Below, piece by piece: positions 1 through 6,624 of a stretch of DNA of 8,609 nt; positions within the stretch are counted from its first letter, which is position 1, and each line of letters starts with the position of its first letter. Position numbers and translations under genes: made by a program. The notes beneath the pieces were generated by a model, which was not told the DNA's origin, ran no database searches, and saw only the letters and a list, made by a program, of their open reading frames with translations. The DNA lies in contig CAILDT010000799.1 in NCBI GenBank assembly GCA_903833025.1, positions 1 to 8,609 on the forward strand, in the 5' to 3' direction. The DNA is from an uncultured Bacteroidota bacterium (lineage in GTDB: Bacteria; Bacteroidota; Bacteroidia; 2-12-FULL-35-15).

Positions 1-1455
1 ATATTTGCTTTATTAATAAGCAATCAATTATATTGCCAACAGTGGTATTCAATGGGCAATATAGATACATTTGCTGTAAATGTATATGATACAAAGTATG
101 TCCCAGGAATTACTTTTTATAATAACAAAATAACCATAGGTGGTGATTTTAAAAAAGATGGTTCTACCGTTTTGAATGGTATAGCACAATGGAGCGGATA
201 TAACTGGCAACCGATGGGGCTTGGAGTATGGGCTGATAATGCACCAGACAGTGCAGGCAACGGAGGAAATGGAATGATAATGTATCATAATAATTTTTAT
301 TGTGGTGGTATTTTTGGAGGAGCAGGAGGAAGTTTTATTGATGAATTCTCACATCGTGCCCGCTGTATAGCTAAATGGAACGGAAACGACTGGTTTCCAA
401 TAAAGCAGCCAACCGATGGATTCGATAACGGTGTATGGAGAATGGGAGTTTATAAAAACAACTTATATGTGGGAGGTTCGTTTACTCATAGTTATGATAC
501 TACAGGTTCTCATTTTACTCCTGGCATTGCCAGATGGAATGATACCGTATTTTCTGCGGTAGCAACCATTACTAGTTCTTACGCACCTGATGTAATGGTA
601 TTTGCTAATTTTAATAATAAACTGATTGCAGGTGGTTGGTTTGAAACAATGGACGGTACTGCTTGTAACCACATAGCTTCGTATAACGATACGTTATGGA
701 GTCCTTTGGGTAATGGTTTCAACTCTGGTGTATTTGCACTTACCGTTTTTAATGGGGAATTATATGCAGGAGGTGATTTTACTTCATCGCAAGATGGCAC
801 TACACCGCTCAACCATATTGCAAAATGGAGCGGCACTCAATGGATACAGGTCGGAGAGGGTTTGGGAGATGGTATCCCTTTTCACGATTCTGTTAATGTA
901 CTATGTGTGGACAGTGTAAACAATAAACTATACGCAGGAGGTGCTTTTACTCAAACTGGTTTAGGAGTTCCTGCAAAACACCTTGCAGAATGGACAGGTT
1001 CAAACTGGCAAGAAGTAGGAGGAGGAACGAATAAAGAAGTGTGGTCGCTATTTTCAAAAAACAGCAACTTATATGTAGGTGGGCAGTTTACAAAAGTGGG
1101 TAGTAATATCCCTGCACATTTAATAGCTTGCTGGGGTAATAACCCTACTGGGGTGGGGGAAATAAAAGAAGAGAATGGGGTAAGTATATACCCAAACCCG
1201 GCAACAAATGAATTAAAAATTACAAGTAATGAATTACAACTAAAAGAAATAAAAATATACAATGTGCTTGGGGAATGTGTGCTGGTTCCCCCTCCTTCTC
1301 TTCAAGGAGGCGGGCAGGGGGTGGTTAACGTAAGCAACCTCCCAAGCGGCATTTACTTTATACAAGTTACAACAGCAGGTACGGCTGGCTCACCAACAGG
1401 TACGGCTGGCTCACCACAAGAAAAGATAATTAGGAAAAAGTTTGTAAAGGAGTAA
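1..1455 (+). CDS. Secreted seven-bladed beta-propeller protein with T9SS type A sorting domain (5' end outside window)
   Basis: Frame 1 is open from the first base, so the Met at base 52 is internal and the true start lies left of the window. The first visible residues (IFALLISNQLYC, then QQWYSMG) look like the end of a signal peptide, with cleavage near QQW. The body holds seven copies of a motif like 'LYxGGxFT...IAxWxGxxWxxxGxG'. Their GG pairs start near bases 139, 304, 472, 631, 769, 943 and 1078, a period of about 45-58 residues, as in a kelch-like beta-propeller. From about base 1180 the C-terminus is a T9SS type A (Por secretion) sorting domain: IYPNP, IYNVLGE, LPSGIYFI and a basic end KKFVKE. 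T9SS would carry the protein across the outer membrane, for release or anchoring. No catalytic residues are recognisable, so ligand binding or adhesion is a guess. The sorting domain has two in-frame repeat insertions, listed separately. Confidence 0.87.
   Translation: MFALLISNQLYCQQWYSMGNIDTFAVNVYDTKYVPGITFYNNKITIGGDFKKDGSTVLNGIAQWSGYNWQPMGLGVWADNAPDSAGNGGNGMIMYHNNFYCGGIFGGAGGSFIDEFSHRARCIAKWNGNDWFPIKQPTDGFDNGVWRMGVYKNNLYVGGSFTHSYDTTGSHFTPGIARWNDTVFSAVATITSSYAPDVMVFANFNNKLIAGGWFETMDGTACNHIASYNDTLWSPLGNGFNSGVFALTVFNGELYAGGDFTSSQDGTTPLNHIAKWSGTQWIQVGEGLGDGIPFHDSVNVLCVDSVNNKLYAGGAFTQTGLGVPAKHLAEWTGSNWQEVGGGTNKEVWSLFSKNSNLYVGGQFTKVGSNIPAHLIACWGNNPTGVGEIKEENGVSIYPNPATNELKITSNELQLKEIKIYNVLGECVLVPPPSLQGGGQGVVNVSNLPSGIYFIQVTTAGTAGSPTGTAGSPQEKIIRKKFVKE
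1288..1321. repeat. GC-rich palindromic element inserted in frame in the T9SS sorting domain
   Basis: CCTCCTT (1291-1297) pairs with AAGGAGG (1304-1310) across a 6-base loop, and CCC (1288-1290) can pair with GGG (1312-1314) after a one-base bulge. A G-run follows to 1321. The element is far richer in GC than the gene around it. It is translated as PPPSLQGGGQG, a low-complexity insert between the conserved strands ending GECVL and beginning VVNVSNLPSG. Similar C-run/G-run palindromes are, from memory, common dispersed repeats in Bacteroidota genomes; I cannot confirm copies elsewhere in this genome. Confidence 0.6.
1376..1416. repeat. Two-copy tandem repeat, period 21 bases, in the sorting domain
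   Basis: The 20 bases at 1376-1395 (caggtacggctggctcacca) recur exactly at 1397-1416, one base apart, giving a 21-base period that keeps the reading frame. The repeat encodes the turn-like peptide TAGSP twice, just before the final strand (KIIRKKFVKE) of the T9SS domain. The identity is seen directly; its origin by slippage or insertion of a mobile short repeat is inference. Confidence 0.8.
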
Positions 1456-1471
1456 GAAAATTCGTCCCCCC

Positions 1472-1492
1472 CCAATTTACCCCTAAAATTGG
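1472..1492. repeat. Inverted repeat just after the propeller gene
   Basis: CCAATTT (1472-1478) and AAATTGG (1486-1492) form a 7-bp perfect stem with a 7-base loop, 16 bases after the stop codon and directly after a run of eight C. There is no T tract behind it on the plus strand, so it is a poor intrinsic terminator. It may act as a 3'-end stabilising hairpin or be another short palindromic repeat of the kind found inside the gene. Confidence 0.45.
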
Positions 1493-1621
1493 AGATTACC
1501 TCCATAAAACCAAGCAATAAATTTCACTACCAAAATACATCTCCAGAACAACCATTTTTATACCCCAGTTTCATCAAAAATACACACCAAAATAGCTCAA
1601 AATTCCCACCTAAATTCTCAA

Positions 1622-1709
1622 AATAGATAACCCATAGATAAGCCATTTATAAGCCATGTATAAGCTTAGTCATATTCAGGTCAAACTAAGGTCAATTTTT
1701 AGTCTGCCA
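1622..1709. repeat. Array of eight 11-base units in two related blocks
   Basis: Cut from base 1622 in steps of 11, the sequence reads aatagataacc, catagataagc, catttataagc, catgtataagc, then ttagtcatatt, caggtcaaact, aaggtcaattt, ttagtctgcca. The first four share a CATnnATAAGC-like consensus. The next four keep GTC at the same phase (1669, 1680, 1691, 1702). Upstream, back to roughly 1556, A/T-rich half-units still tend to alternate with C-rich half-units at about the same spacing. Eleven is not a multiple of three, so coding repeats are not the cause. Confidence 0.55.
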
Positions 1710-1734
1710 TTTATGCACCCTTTTTTAGACTAAA
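1698..1734. terminator. Weak candidate terminator hairpin between converging genes
   Basis: TTTAGTCT (1698-1705) is the reverse complement of AGACTAAA (1727-1734), giving an 8-bp stem around a 21-base loop. The loop is large and the stem AT-rich, with A/T-rich flanks on both sides. It sits 42 bases past the stop of the minus-strand lipoprotein gene, where a terminator is expected, but it is weak and could be chance. Confidence 0.25.
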
Positions 1735-1775
1735 GAAAAGGAAATAATAGAGATAGTAATAAACGAATAAAATAC

Positions 1776-2447
1776 CTAATCCTTCGTATAAACTCCTCTG
1801 CAATGAGGATGAATTGTATCAGATACTTCGCGGTAATCTATCACAATTTTAGTATGTGCCGTTGGGTTACTTATATAACCAGAACCTGAAAATGTTCTTG
1901 GGATATTAGGACTTCCACAATTCACCGTTTGTACAGGTATGCTTAGCGAAGTGCCACTTGATAAATAAGAAGCAACCAACCCATTTACATTATTCCCAAA
2001 AACATTAAAGTTTAATTGCCCTGTCATATCAACAGATAAGAAAAGAGTTTCACCATAATGACTGGAATCAGACGAAACCAACACAGGATAAGGTTTGAAA
2101 TTAGTACAATTGGTATAAGTACCTTCTAAATCTACAACATACACAATTCTGGTGGCTGTGCCTACATTACCCGCTTGGTCGGTTGCAGTGTACGTATAAT
2201 TATAGGTTCCAATAACATTTGGATTCACATTGTTTGTTGATGTTACTTTTACTGTGCCATCTGTTGCATCTTTCGCCGTTGCACCAGCATCATAATAAAC
2301 TCTGCCTCTTTGCAGGTAGCAAGTTGGCAATCCATCAATAGTTATAACAGGTGCGGTGGTGTCTTTTGCTTCCTTTTTACAACTTGTATAAATGGTAGAA
2401 AGTAGTAATAAGGTTGCAATTAATATAGAGGGAAATAGTTTTTTCAT
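1776..2447 (-). CDS. Lipoprotein with DUF5011-like Ig domain
   Basis: The protein has 223 residues. It begins MKKLFPS, followed by a hydrophobic stretch (8-20) and Cys23 in the context YTSC-KKE. That fits a lipoprotein signal peptide in Bacteroidota, whose lipoboxes are loose. The lysines and acidic residues after the Cys could favour surface display, but this is weak evidence. Residues 31-105 resemble the DUF5011/HYR-type Ig-like fold: TAPVITIDG, YYDAGATAKDATDG, then GTYNYTYTATDQAGN. Residues 107-223 form a second, beta-rich part starting LEGTY, with cysteines at 114, 177 and 206. I do not recognise it beyond the type of C-terminal domain often seen in such lipoproteins. The gene starts 51 bases after the PKD adhesin stop on the same strand, so read-through is plausible. 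TAATTTTA (2480-2473) is only a poor match to a TAnnTTTG promoter. The likely role is a cell-envelope binding protein; ligand unknown. Confidence 0.82.
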   Translation of the reverse strand: MKKLFPSILIATLLLLSTIYTSCKKEAKDTTAPVITIDGLPTCYLQRGRVYYDAGATAKDATDGTVKVTSTNNVNPNVIGTYNYTYTATDQAGNVGTATRIVYVVDLEGTYTNCTNFKPYPVLVSSDSSHYGETLFLSVDMTGQLNFNVFGNNVNGLVASYLSSGTSLSIPVQTVNCGSPNIPRTFSGSGYISNPTAHTKIVIDYREVSDTIHPHCRGVYTKD

Positions 2448-2498
2448 TGTTGTTCTTTGTTTTTATTGGCTGTAAAATTAGGGAAATATTATTAATTC

Positions 2499-5400
2499 TT
2501 ACCTTACTATCTGCACAAAGCCGGTATAAGTAGTTTTATCAATGTCGATAACGTAATAATAAACACCATCTACAGCTTCTGGTCCGCCATTTATTCTGCC
2601 GTCCCACGAATTATATCTATCTGTGGTTTCAAATACTTTTACTCCCCAACGATTAAATATTTGTATCAAAAATTTTGAATGCAAGCACTCTCCTTTTATG
2701 TCAAAAAAATCATTTACCATATCTCCGTTAGGCGAAAAAACATTGGGTATTAACAGCTCTGTATCATCACATCTTAAATAAATAACTCGAACAGTATCTC
2801 TGCCTTTGCAACCACCAGCATCAGTAACAGTTAATACATATACTATTGTTTGTCCGCTATTATCACCTGTTACAGTAGTATTCTGACAAGTATCGCAACC
2901 TAACAAAGTAGATGGTGTCCATAAAAAAGTAGGGTTTACTAAACCTGTTGTAACAGTTGAATTTAATGGTTCGGTTTCTCCTTCATCAAGTACAATTATT
3001 GTAGAATCTATATTTACAGAGATGGTAGTAATAACCGAAACCGTACCTGCTGTAGGTGCAGGCAACTGGCAGATAGTGCCGTTAGAAAGTGTATCGGTTA
3101 ATAATAAGATAGGTGTTGCAAAAATATCCTGCGTATAGGTATGCCTGATGGTATCTGTGGTGGTAGTGATAACGGTACCATCGCCAAAATCCCACGTATA
3201 AGCGGAAATATTAGTACCTGTTGCCACAAAATAAACAGTAAGCGGATTACAACCATTGTGCGAAAAAAAACTAAACGTACCCACCGGACCTTGAACCAAC
3301 ACCAAACTATCTTGTGTGGAAGTACCGCTACAAGGACCACAATTAGTAGCTGTTAGCGAAACAGTATAATAGCCCGGAACACTATATGTATGTGTTGGGT
3401 TTTGTTGTGTAGAAGAAGCACCATCGCCAAACGTCCAATGCCATTGGTTTATATTAATACCTGTTGACATATCAAAAAACTGAACAGTAGTAAACCCACA
3501 CCCTTCTGCAATTACACTGTCTCGAAAAGAAACGGTTGGTGTTTGTATAAGTATATGCCTGATGATTGTTTGTTCGCATCCATTCGCATCTCTCACTGTA
3601 TATGTAAGCGTGTAAGTACTATCTATGTTATAAATATGCGTAACGATAGCACCTGTTGTACTATCTATGGGTGTCGAATCTCCAAAAGTCCAGAAGTAAG
3701 TTGCAGGACCAGCAGCACTTGTACCTGACGCATTAAAAGTAAGCACATCGCCAGCACAGGCAAAGGTATCAGCAACCATTACTGCAGTAGGAAATGTAGC
3801 TTGAATATAATTGGTTCGTGAAAATGTTTTTGTACATCCACCAATATCCGTTACCGACATTGTTACGGAATAAGTACCTGAAACAAGATAGGTGTGCGTT
3901 ACGTTAGGCGTAGATACTGTAACTACAGTTCCATCTCCGAAATTCCACGTCCACGAAGTTTGGGTGGTATCGTCAATAGTTTGATTGTTAAAAATAGCAG
4001 TAAATGGAGTACAACCGCCTACTGTAACAGCAGCGAAATTAGGTACCGGACCATCCACATCCACAGGCATAATGGCAATGGACGTACATCCGTGAACATC
4101 AGTAATAGTAAGTTGTTCATTATAAACTGCGGGCAATAGGAAAGTATCTGCTGTTACGGTTAAAAAAGGCACTATATCGCCATCTGCCTTCGTCCATAAA
4201 TAAGAGTAGGCATTTTGTGAGGTGCTACTAAGTGTTGTTGTCATTGGGTAACAAGCCGCAGGCGGATTGACTGTAAAACTGGCAACAGGAATATCAAGGA
4301 AAAAAGAATTGCTCCAGGATGAGGAACAACCTGTTGTAAAGTTCCACGCCGTTATGGTTGCCGAATGCCCTCCCTGTGTAGTATATATATGTGTGGGGGT
4401 TTGCACGTTACTCACTATTGGCGAGCCATCGTTAAAATTCCAAACAATGGAATCGGATACAAAAGAGGTATTTGTAAATGCCACCGATAAAGGGCTTACA
4501 CAATTCAACACAAAAGAAAAATAAGGACGAGGAGGTAATATATGTACAATATTATTATGCACAATAGTATCGGGGCAACCGTGATTTAAAACTATTAATG
4601 TTACGTTGAAGCTTCCTGTATCGTTGTAAACGTGGGTTGCTGGGTTGTATGGTAAATGTGAACCATACGTTCCTCCATCGCCAAACATCCAGAAAACAGA
4701 ATCCGCATTGCCTGATTCGGTACTGTTAAATACGGCGGCTGTGCCGAAACAAACAATAGAATCGACAATGGTGAACGAACCTGTAGGGTGCGTGCCTGCT
4801 TGCACATAGTTGTTTAATGTGATGATGCCAACACAGCCAGCCGCAGTTGTAATTTGCAAAGTAACAGTGTATGTTCCGGGCAAATTATACAAATGGCTGG
4901 TGGTGGAAGTTGCCGTTGTTTGTGGCGGAGAACCATCTCCGAAAGTCCAGAGGTAACTAACAATAGGGTCGTTGGGCGAAAAACTGGTGCTTACAAAATT
5001 GACAAGCAAGGGTGCACAACCTAAATGCGGAAACCCGTAAAAGCTTGGTATTGGTTGCGCAACGTGAATATATGCAGGGCGTGTAAAAGTACTTACACAA
5101 CCATTGGCACTGGTTACGGTAAGTGTTACTGTAAAATTTCCGTTGGTGGTATATGGATGTGTTGGGTTTTGTGCTGTGGAAGTACCTCCATCGCCGAAAC
5201 TCCAGCTATATGTGCTTCCTCCGGTAGATGTATTATTGAATGTTACATTAAACGGGTTGCTACATCCTACAGTTTGATTAGCTGTGAAATTAACTACAGG
5301 CGACGGATAAATGGTGATGTAACCTGTAACTACGTGACTGTCGGAACAACCACTTGGGTCGGTTGCGTTTAAAAGCGAAACCGTGTAAGTGCCTGGTGTA

Positions 5401-6359
5401 CCATACACGTGAGTTGGGTTTGCCAATGTTGATGTTCCTCCATCACCGAAGTTCCAGTTTCTGGAAACGGATAAAGGTGAAGATAAATCAGTAAAAGTAA
5501 TGGCTGTGCCAACGCAACCAGATGTAACATTGGAAGTAAAATTGGCAATGATGTTATGTATGTTGATATAATTTGTCATCACAATAGTATCGCTGCAACC
5601 ACCCTGAACTACAATGAGTGTAACGGTATAACTACCAGTGGCGGTATAAGTATGTGTAGGGTTATTTGCTGTTGATGTTCCACCATCGCCGAAACTCCAA
5701 CTACACGTGGTGATACCTGTTGACGTAGAAGTATTAGTAAAATTAACGAGCAATGGTGCAGTACAACTGGAATTTGGAAAGCCTGTGAAACTTGCAACAG
5801 GTGCTGCCAATATAGTTACTTGAACTATTACACTGCTGGTGCAACCGTGAATATCAGTAACAATAAGGTTTACAGGAAATGTACCTCCGTTGCCGTAACT
5901 ATGTGTGGTGGTTCCGGTGGCTGTTGTTGTTCCGTTTCCATCACCAAAATCCCAGGCGTAACTGCTTATTGGTCCACTGCCGAGTGTGGTGGTGCTGGTA
6001 AACGTAACGATGTTGCCTGCGCACGATGGCATTGCGCTGGTAGTGAAACTGGCTACAGGATTTGCATACACTGTTATTACTAAGGTATGTGTACTGCTTC
6101 CGTTGGCTGTTAACGTTACTGTATATGTTCCGGCAATTGAGTAAACTGCACTGGGACTGGTTTGTGTGGAGGTATTACCATTTCCGAAATTCCACGCATA
6201 AGACGATGCCCCTGTTGAAGTATTTGTAAAAGTAACATTTAGCGGTGCGCAACCTGAAGTGGGAGAAGCTGTAAAATTAGCTGTTTGTGCATTTAGTTGC
6301 ATCGCAACTGAACAAAACAAAACAATAATTGCGGATAACTTGGTAAGTTTTTTCTTCAT
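2499..6359 (-). CDS. Large multi-PKD surface protein with T9SS type B (CHU_C) sorting domain
   Basis: The protein has 1286 residues. Residues 1-24 are a signal peptide (MKKKLTK, hydrophobic core, LNA before QT). Thirteen PKD domains follow, starting near residues 27, 101, 186, 270, 353, 436, 525, 609, 690, 770, 856, 941 and 1024. Most carry the core W-x-FGDG, then THxY and G-x-Y-x-V. A further Ig-like domain spans about 1113-1195. The end (about 1197-1286) is a gliding-motility-associated C-terminal domain: IPNVFSPNGD, IFNRWG, WDG, VDGVYYYVI and final GFVQIVR. That domain is a T9SS type B signal, so the protein should be exported across the outer membrane and held at or released from the surface. 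Proteins of this build are usually adhesins or motility/biofilm factors, but no ligand can be read from the sequence. Domain 9 has lost the FGDG motif. The ATG at 6359 fits the signal peptide and lies about 37 bases after the expected start of a TATATTTG promoter. Confidence 0.93.
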   Translation of the reverse strand: MKKKLTKLSAIIVLFCSVAMQLNAQTANFTASPTSGCAPLNVTFTNTSTGASSYAWNFGNGNTSTQTSPSAVYSIAGTYTVTLTANGSSTHTLVITVYANPVASFTTSAMPSCAGNIVTFTSTTTLGSGPISSYAWDFGDGNGTTTATGTTTHSYGNGGTFPVNLIVTDIHGCTSSVIVQVTILAAPVASFTGFPNSSCTAPLLVNFTNTSTSTGITTCSWSFGDGGTSTANNPTHTYTATGSYTVTLIVVQGGCSDTIVMTNYINIHNIIANFTSNVTSGCVGTAITFTDLSSPLSVSRNWNFGDGGTSTLANPTHVYGTPGTYTVSLLNATDPSGCSDSHVVTGYITIYPSPVVNFTANQTVGCSNPFNVTFNNTSTGGSTYSWSFGDGGTSTAQNPTHPYTTNGNFTVTLTVTSANGCVSTFTRPAYIHVAQPIPSFYGFPHLGCAPLLVNFVSTSFSPNDPIVSYLWTFGDGSPPQTTATSTTSHLYNLPGTYTVTLQITTAAGCVGIITLNNYVQAGTHPTGSFTIVDSIVCFGTAAVFNSTESGNADSVFWMFGDGGTYGSHLPYNPATHVYNDTGSFNVTLIVLNHGCPDTIVHNNIVHILPPRPYFSFVLNCVSPLSVAFTNTSFVSDSIVWNFNDGSPIVSNVQTPTHIYTTQGGHSATITAWNFTTGCSSSWSNSFFLDIPVASFTVNPPAACYPMTTTLSSTSQNAYSYLWTKADGDIVPFLTVTADTFLLPAVYNEQLTITDVHGCTSIAIMPVDVDGPVPNFAAVTVGGCTPFTAIFNNQTIDDTTQTSWTWNFGDGTVVTVSTPNVTHTYLVSGTYSVTMSVTDIGGCTKTFSRTNYIQATFPTAVMVADTFACAGDVLTFNASGTSAAGPATYFWTFGDSTPIDSTTGAIVTHIYNIDSTYTLTYTVRDANGCEQTIIRHILIQTPTVSFRDSVIAEGCGFTTVQFFDMSTGININQWHWTFGDGASSTQQNPTHTYSVPGYYTVSLTATNCGPCSGTSTQDSLVLVQGPVGTFSFFSHNGCNPLTVYFVATGTNISAYTWDFGDGTVITTTTDTIRHTYTQDIFATPILLLTDTLSNGTICQLPAPTAGTVSVITTISVNIDSTIIVLDEGETEPLNSTVTTGLVNPTFLWTPSTLLGCDTCQNTTVTGDNSGQTIVYVLTVTDAGGCKGRDTVRVIYLRCDDTELLIPNVFSPNGDMVNDFFDIKGECLHSKFLIQIFNRWGVKVFETTDRYNSWDGRINGGPEAVDGVYYYVIDIDKTTYTGFVQIVR
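3024..6281 (-). repeat. Tandem array of 13 PKD domains
   Basis: This is the DNA for residues 27-1112 of the adhesin, in units of about 73-90 codons. The best preserved stretch between units is the FGDGGTST...NPTHxY block; the minus-strand copies near 5687-5701 and 5188-5206 share nearly the same bases (plus strand: ccatcgccgaaactcca). Other units differ widely in DNA, so the array is old rather than freshly duplicated, and only short tracts are likely to recombine. Confidence 0.85.
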
Positions 6360-6402
6360 TAGTTTTGTTTTAAAAAGGCAACAGCTTTATTTTATTATTG
6401 TA

Positions 6403-6410
6403 CAAATATA
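6403..6410 (-). promoter_or_regulatory. Candidate -7 promoter box TATATTTG for the PKD adhesin
   Basis: On the minus strand this reads TATATTTG, an exact match to the Bacteroidota sigma-A -7 consensus TAnnTTTG. Transcription would start near 6396, giving a leader of about 37 bases before the ATG at 6359. No TTG is found at the preferred -33 spacing; the nearest (6439-6437) is 26 bases away. A 12-base perfect palindrome, CTTATATATAAG (6453-6464), lies further upstream and could be an operator, though it is so AT-rich that chance is possible. Confidence 0.5.
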
Positions 6411-6490
6411 AACTAATTTAAGGGACCGATTATTTTCAAACTATTTTACCTCCTTATATATAAGACTTGATTTGGGTTAAAGGTTGCTTG

Positions 6491-6531
6491 AAAAAAAATC
6501 CCGCTTCTTTTTCAAGAGCGGGATTTTTTTT
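6491..6531. terminator. Strong intrinsic terminator, symmetric A/T flanks
   Basis: AAAAAAAATCCCGCT (6491-6505) pairs perfectly with AGCGGGATTTTTTTT (6517-6531) around an 11-base loop. The GC core is followed by eight T on the plus strand and, by symmetry, eight T on the minus strand, so it can stop transcription in both directions. Only minus-strand genes flank it. Its likely job is to end transcripts coming from the glycosyltransferase gene (stop 235 bases upstream) or from the small cassette between, insulating the adhesin promoter. Confidence 0.88.
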
Positions 6532-6543
6532 GGGCGGAGTTAT

Positions 6544-6618
6544 TTAAAAACAAAACTTATGCCTTATTACTTCAAATACCTCTGAAATCAGAAAAAACAT
6601 TCTTTTATTTTCAGGCAT
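6544..6618 (-). CDS. Possible 24-residue small ORF or small RNA unit
   Basis: An ATG at 6618 opens 24 codons (starting MPENKRMFFLISEVF, ending KFCF) to a TAA at 6546-6544. The peptide has a hydrophobic middle and a basic second half, and I recognise no family. The reason to list it is position: it starts where transcription from the TACTTTTG box (6632-6625) would begin, and the strong terminator follows 13 bases after its stop. The unit could be a leaderless small protein gene or a small RNA of about 125 bases in which the ORF is accidental. Confidence 0.15.
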   Translation of the reverse strand: MPENKRMFFLISEVFEVIRHKFCF

Positions 6619-6624
6619 TTAGAG

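Larger units (their letters stand above)
1456..1775. other. Convergent intergenic region, no gene seen
   Basis: This 320-base gap lies between the 3' ends of two converging genes. I see no convincing ORF in it. It holds a hairpin right after the first stop, a stretch at 1501-1620 with about 35 C but only 4 G, an array with an 11-base period up to about 1709, and a loose inverted repeat at 1698-1734. Because both flanking genes end here, it should carry 3'-end signals rather than promoters. Confidence 0.7.

Noticed and set aside
52..54. ATG at base 52 as start of the propeller gene
   Set aside because: The frame is open to base 1 and encodes the end of a signal peptide plus the QQW strand, so the real start is upstream of the window.
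49..288. Minus-strand ORF of 79 codons
   Set aside because: It lies antisense inside the propeller gene, shows no domain or coding character, and the plus frame has clear repeats and a sorting domain.
1466..1473. Run of eight C as a phase-variable tract
   Set aside because: It lies after the stop codon of a gene that already ends with a normal sorting-domain tail, so length change would not alter a protein.
3141..3356. Plus-strand ORFs opposite the PKD gene (also 3543-3728, 3894-4139, 4267-4524, 5025-5372, 5820-6083)
   Set aside because: Their proteins are rich in Cys, Ser, Thr and Arg without motifs; they are shadows of the Thr/Gly/Ser-rich PKD codons.
4601..5797. Minus-strand ORFs in other frames of the PKD gene (e.g. 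4601-4807 and 5609-5797)
   Set aside because: They overlap the long PKD frame completely and have no recognisable domains.
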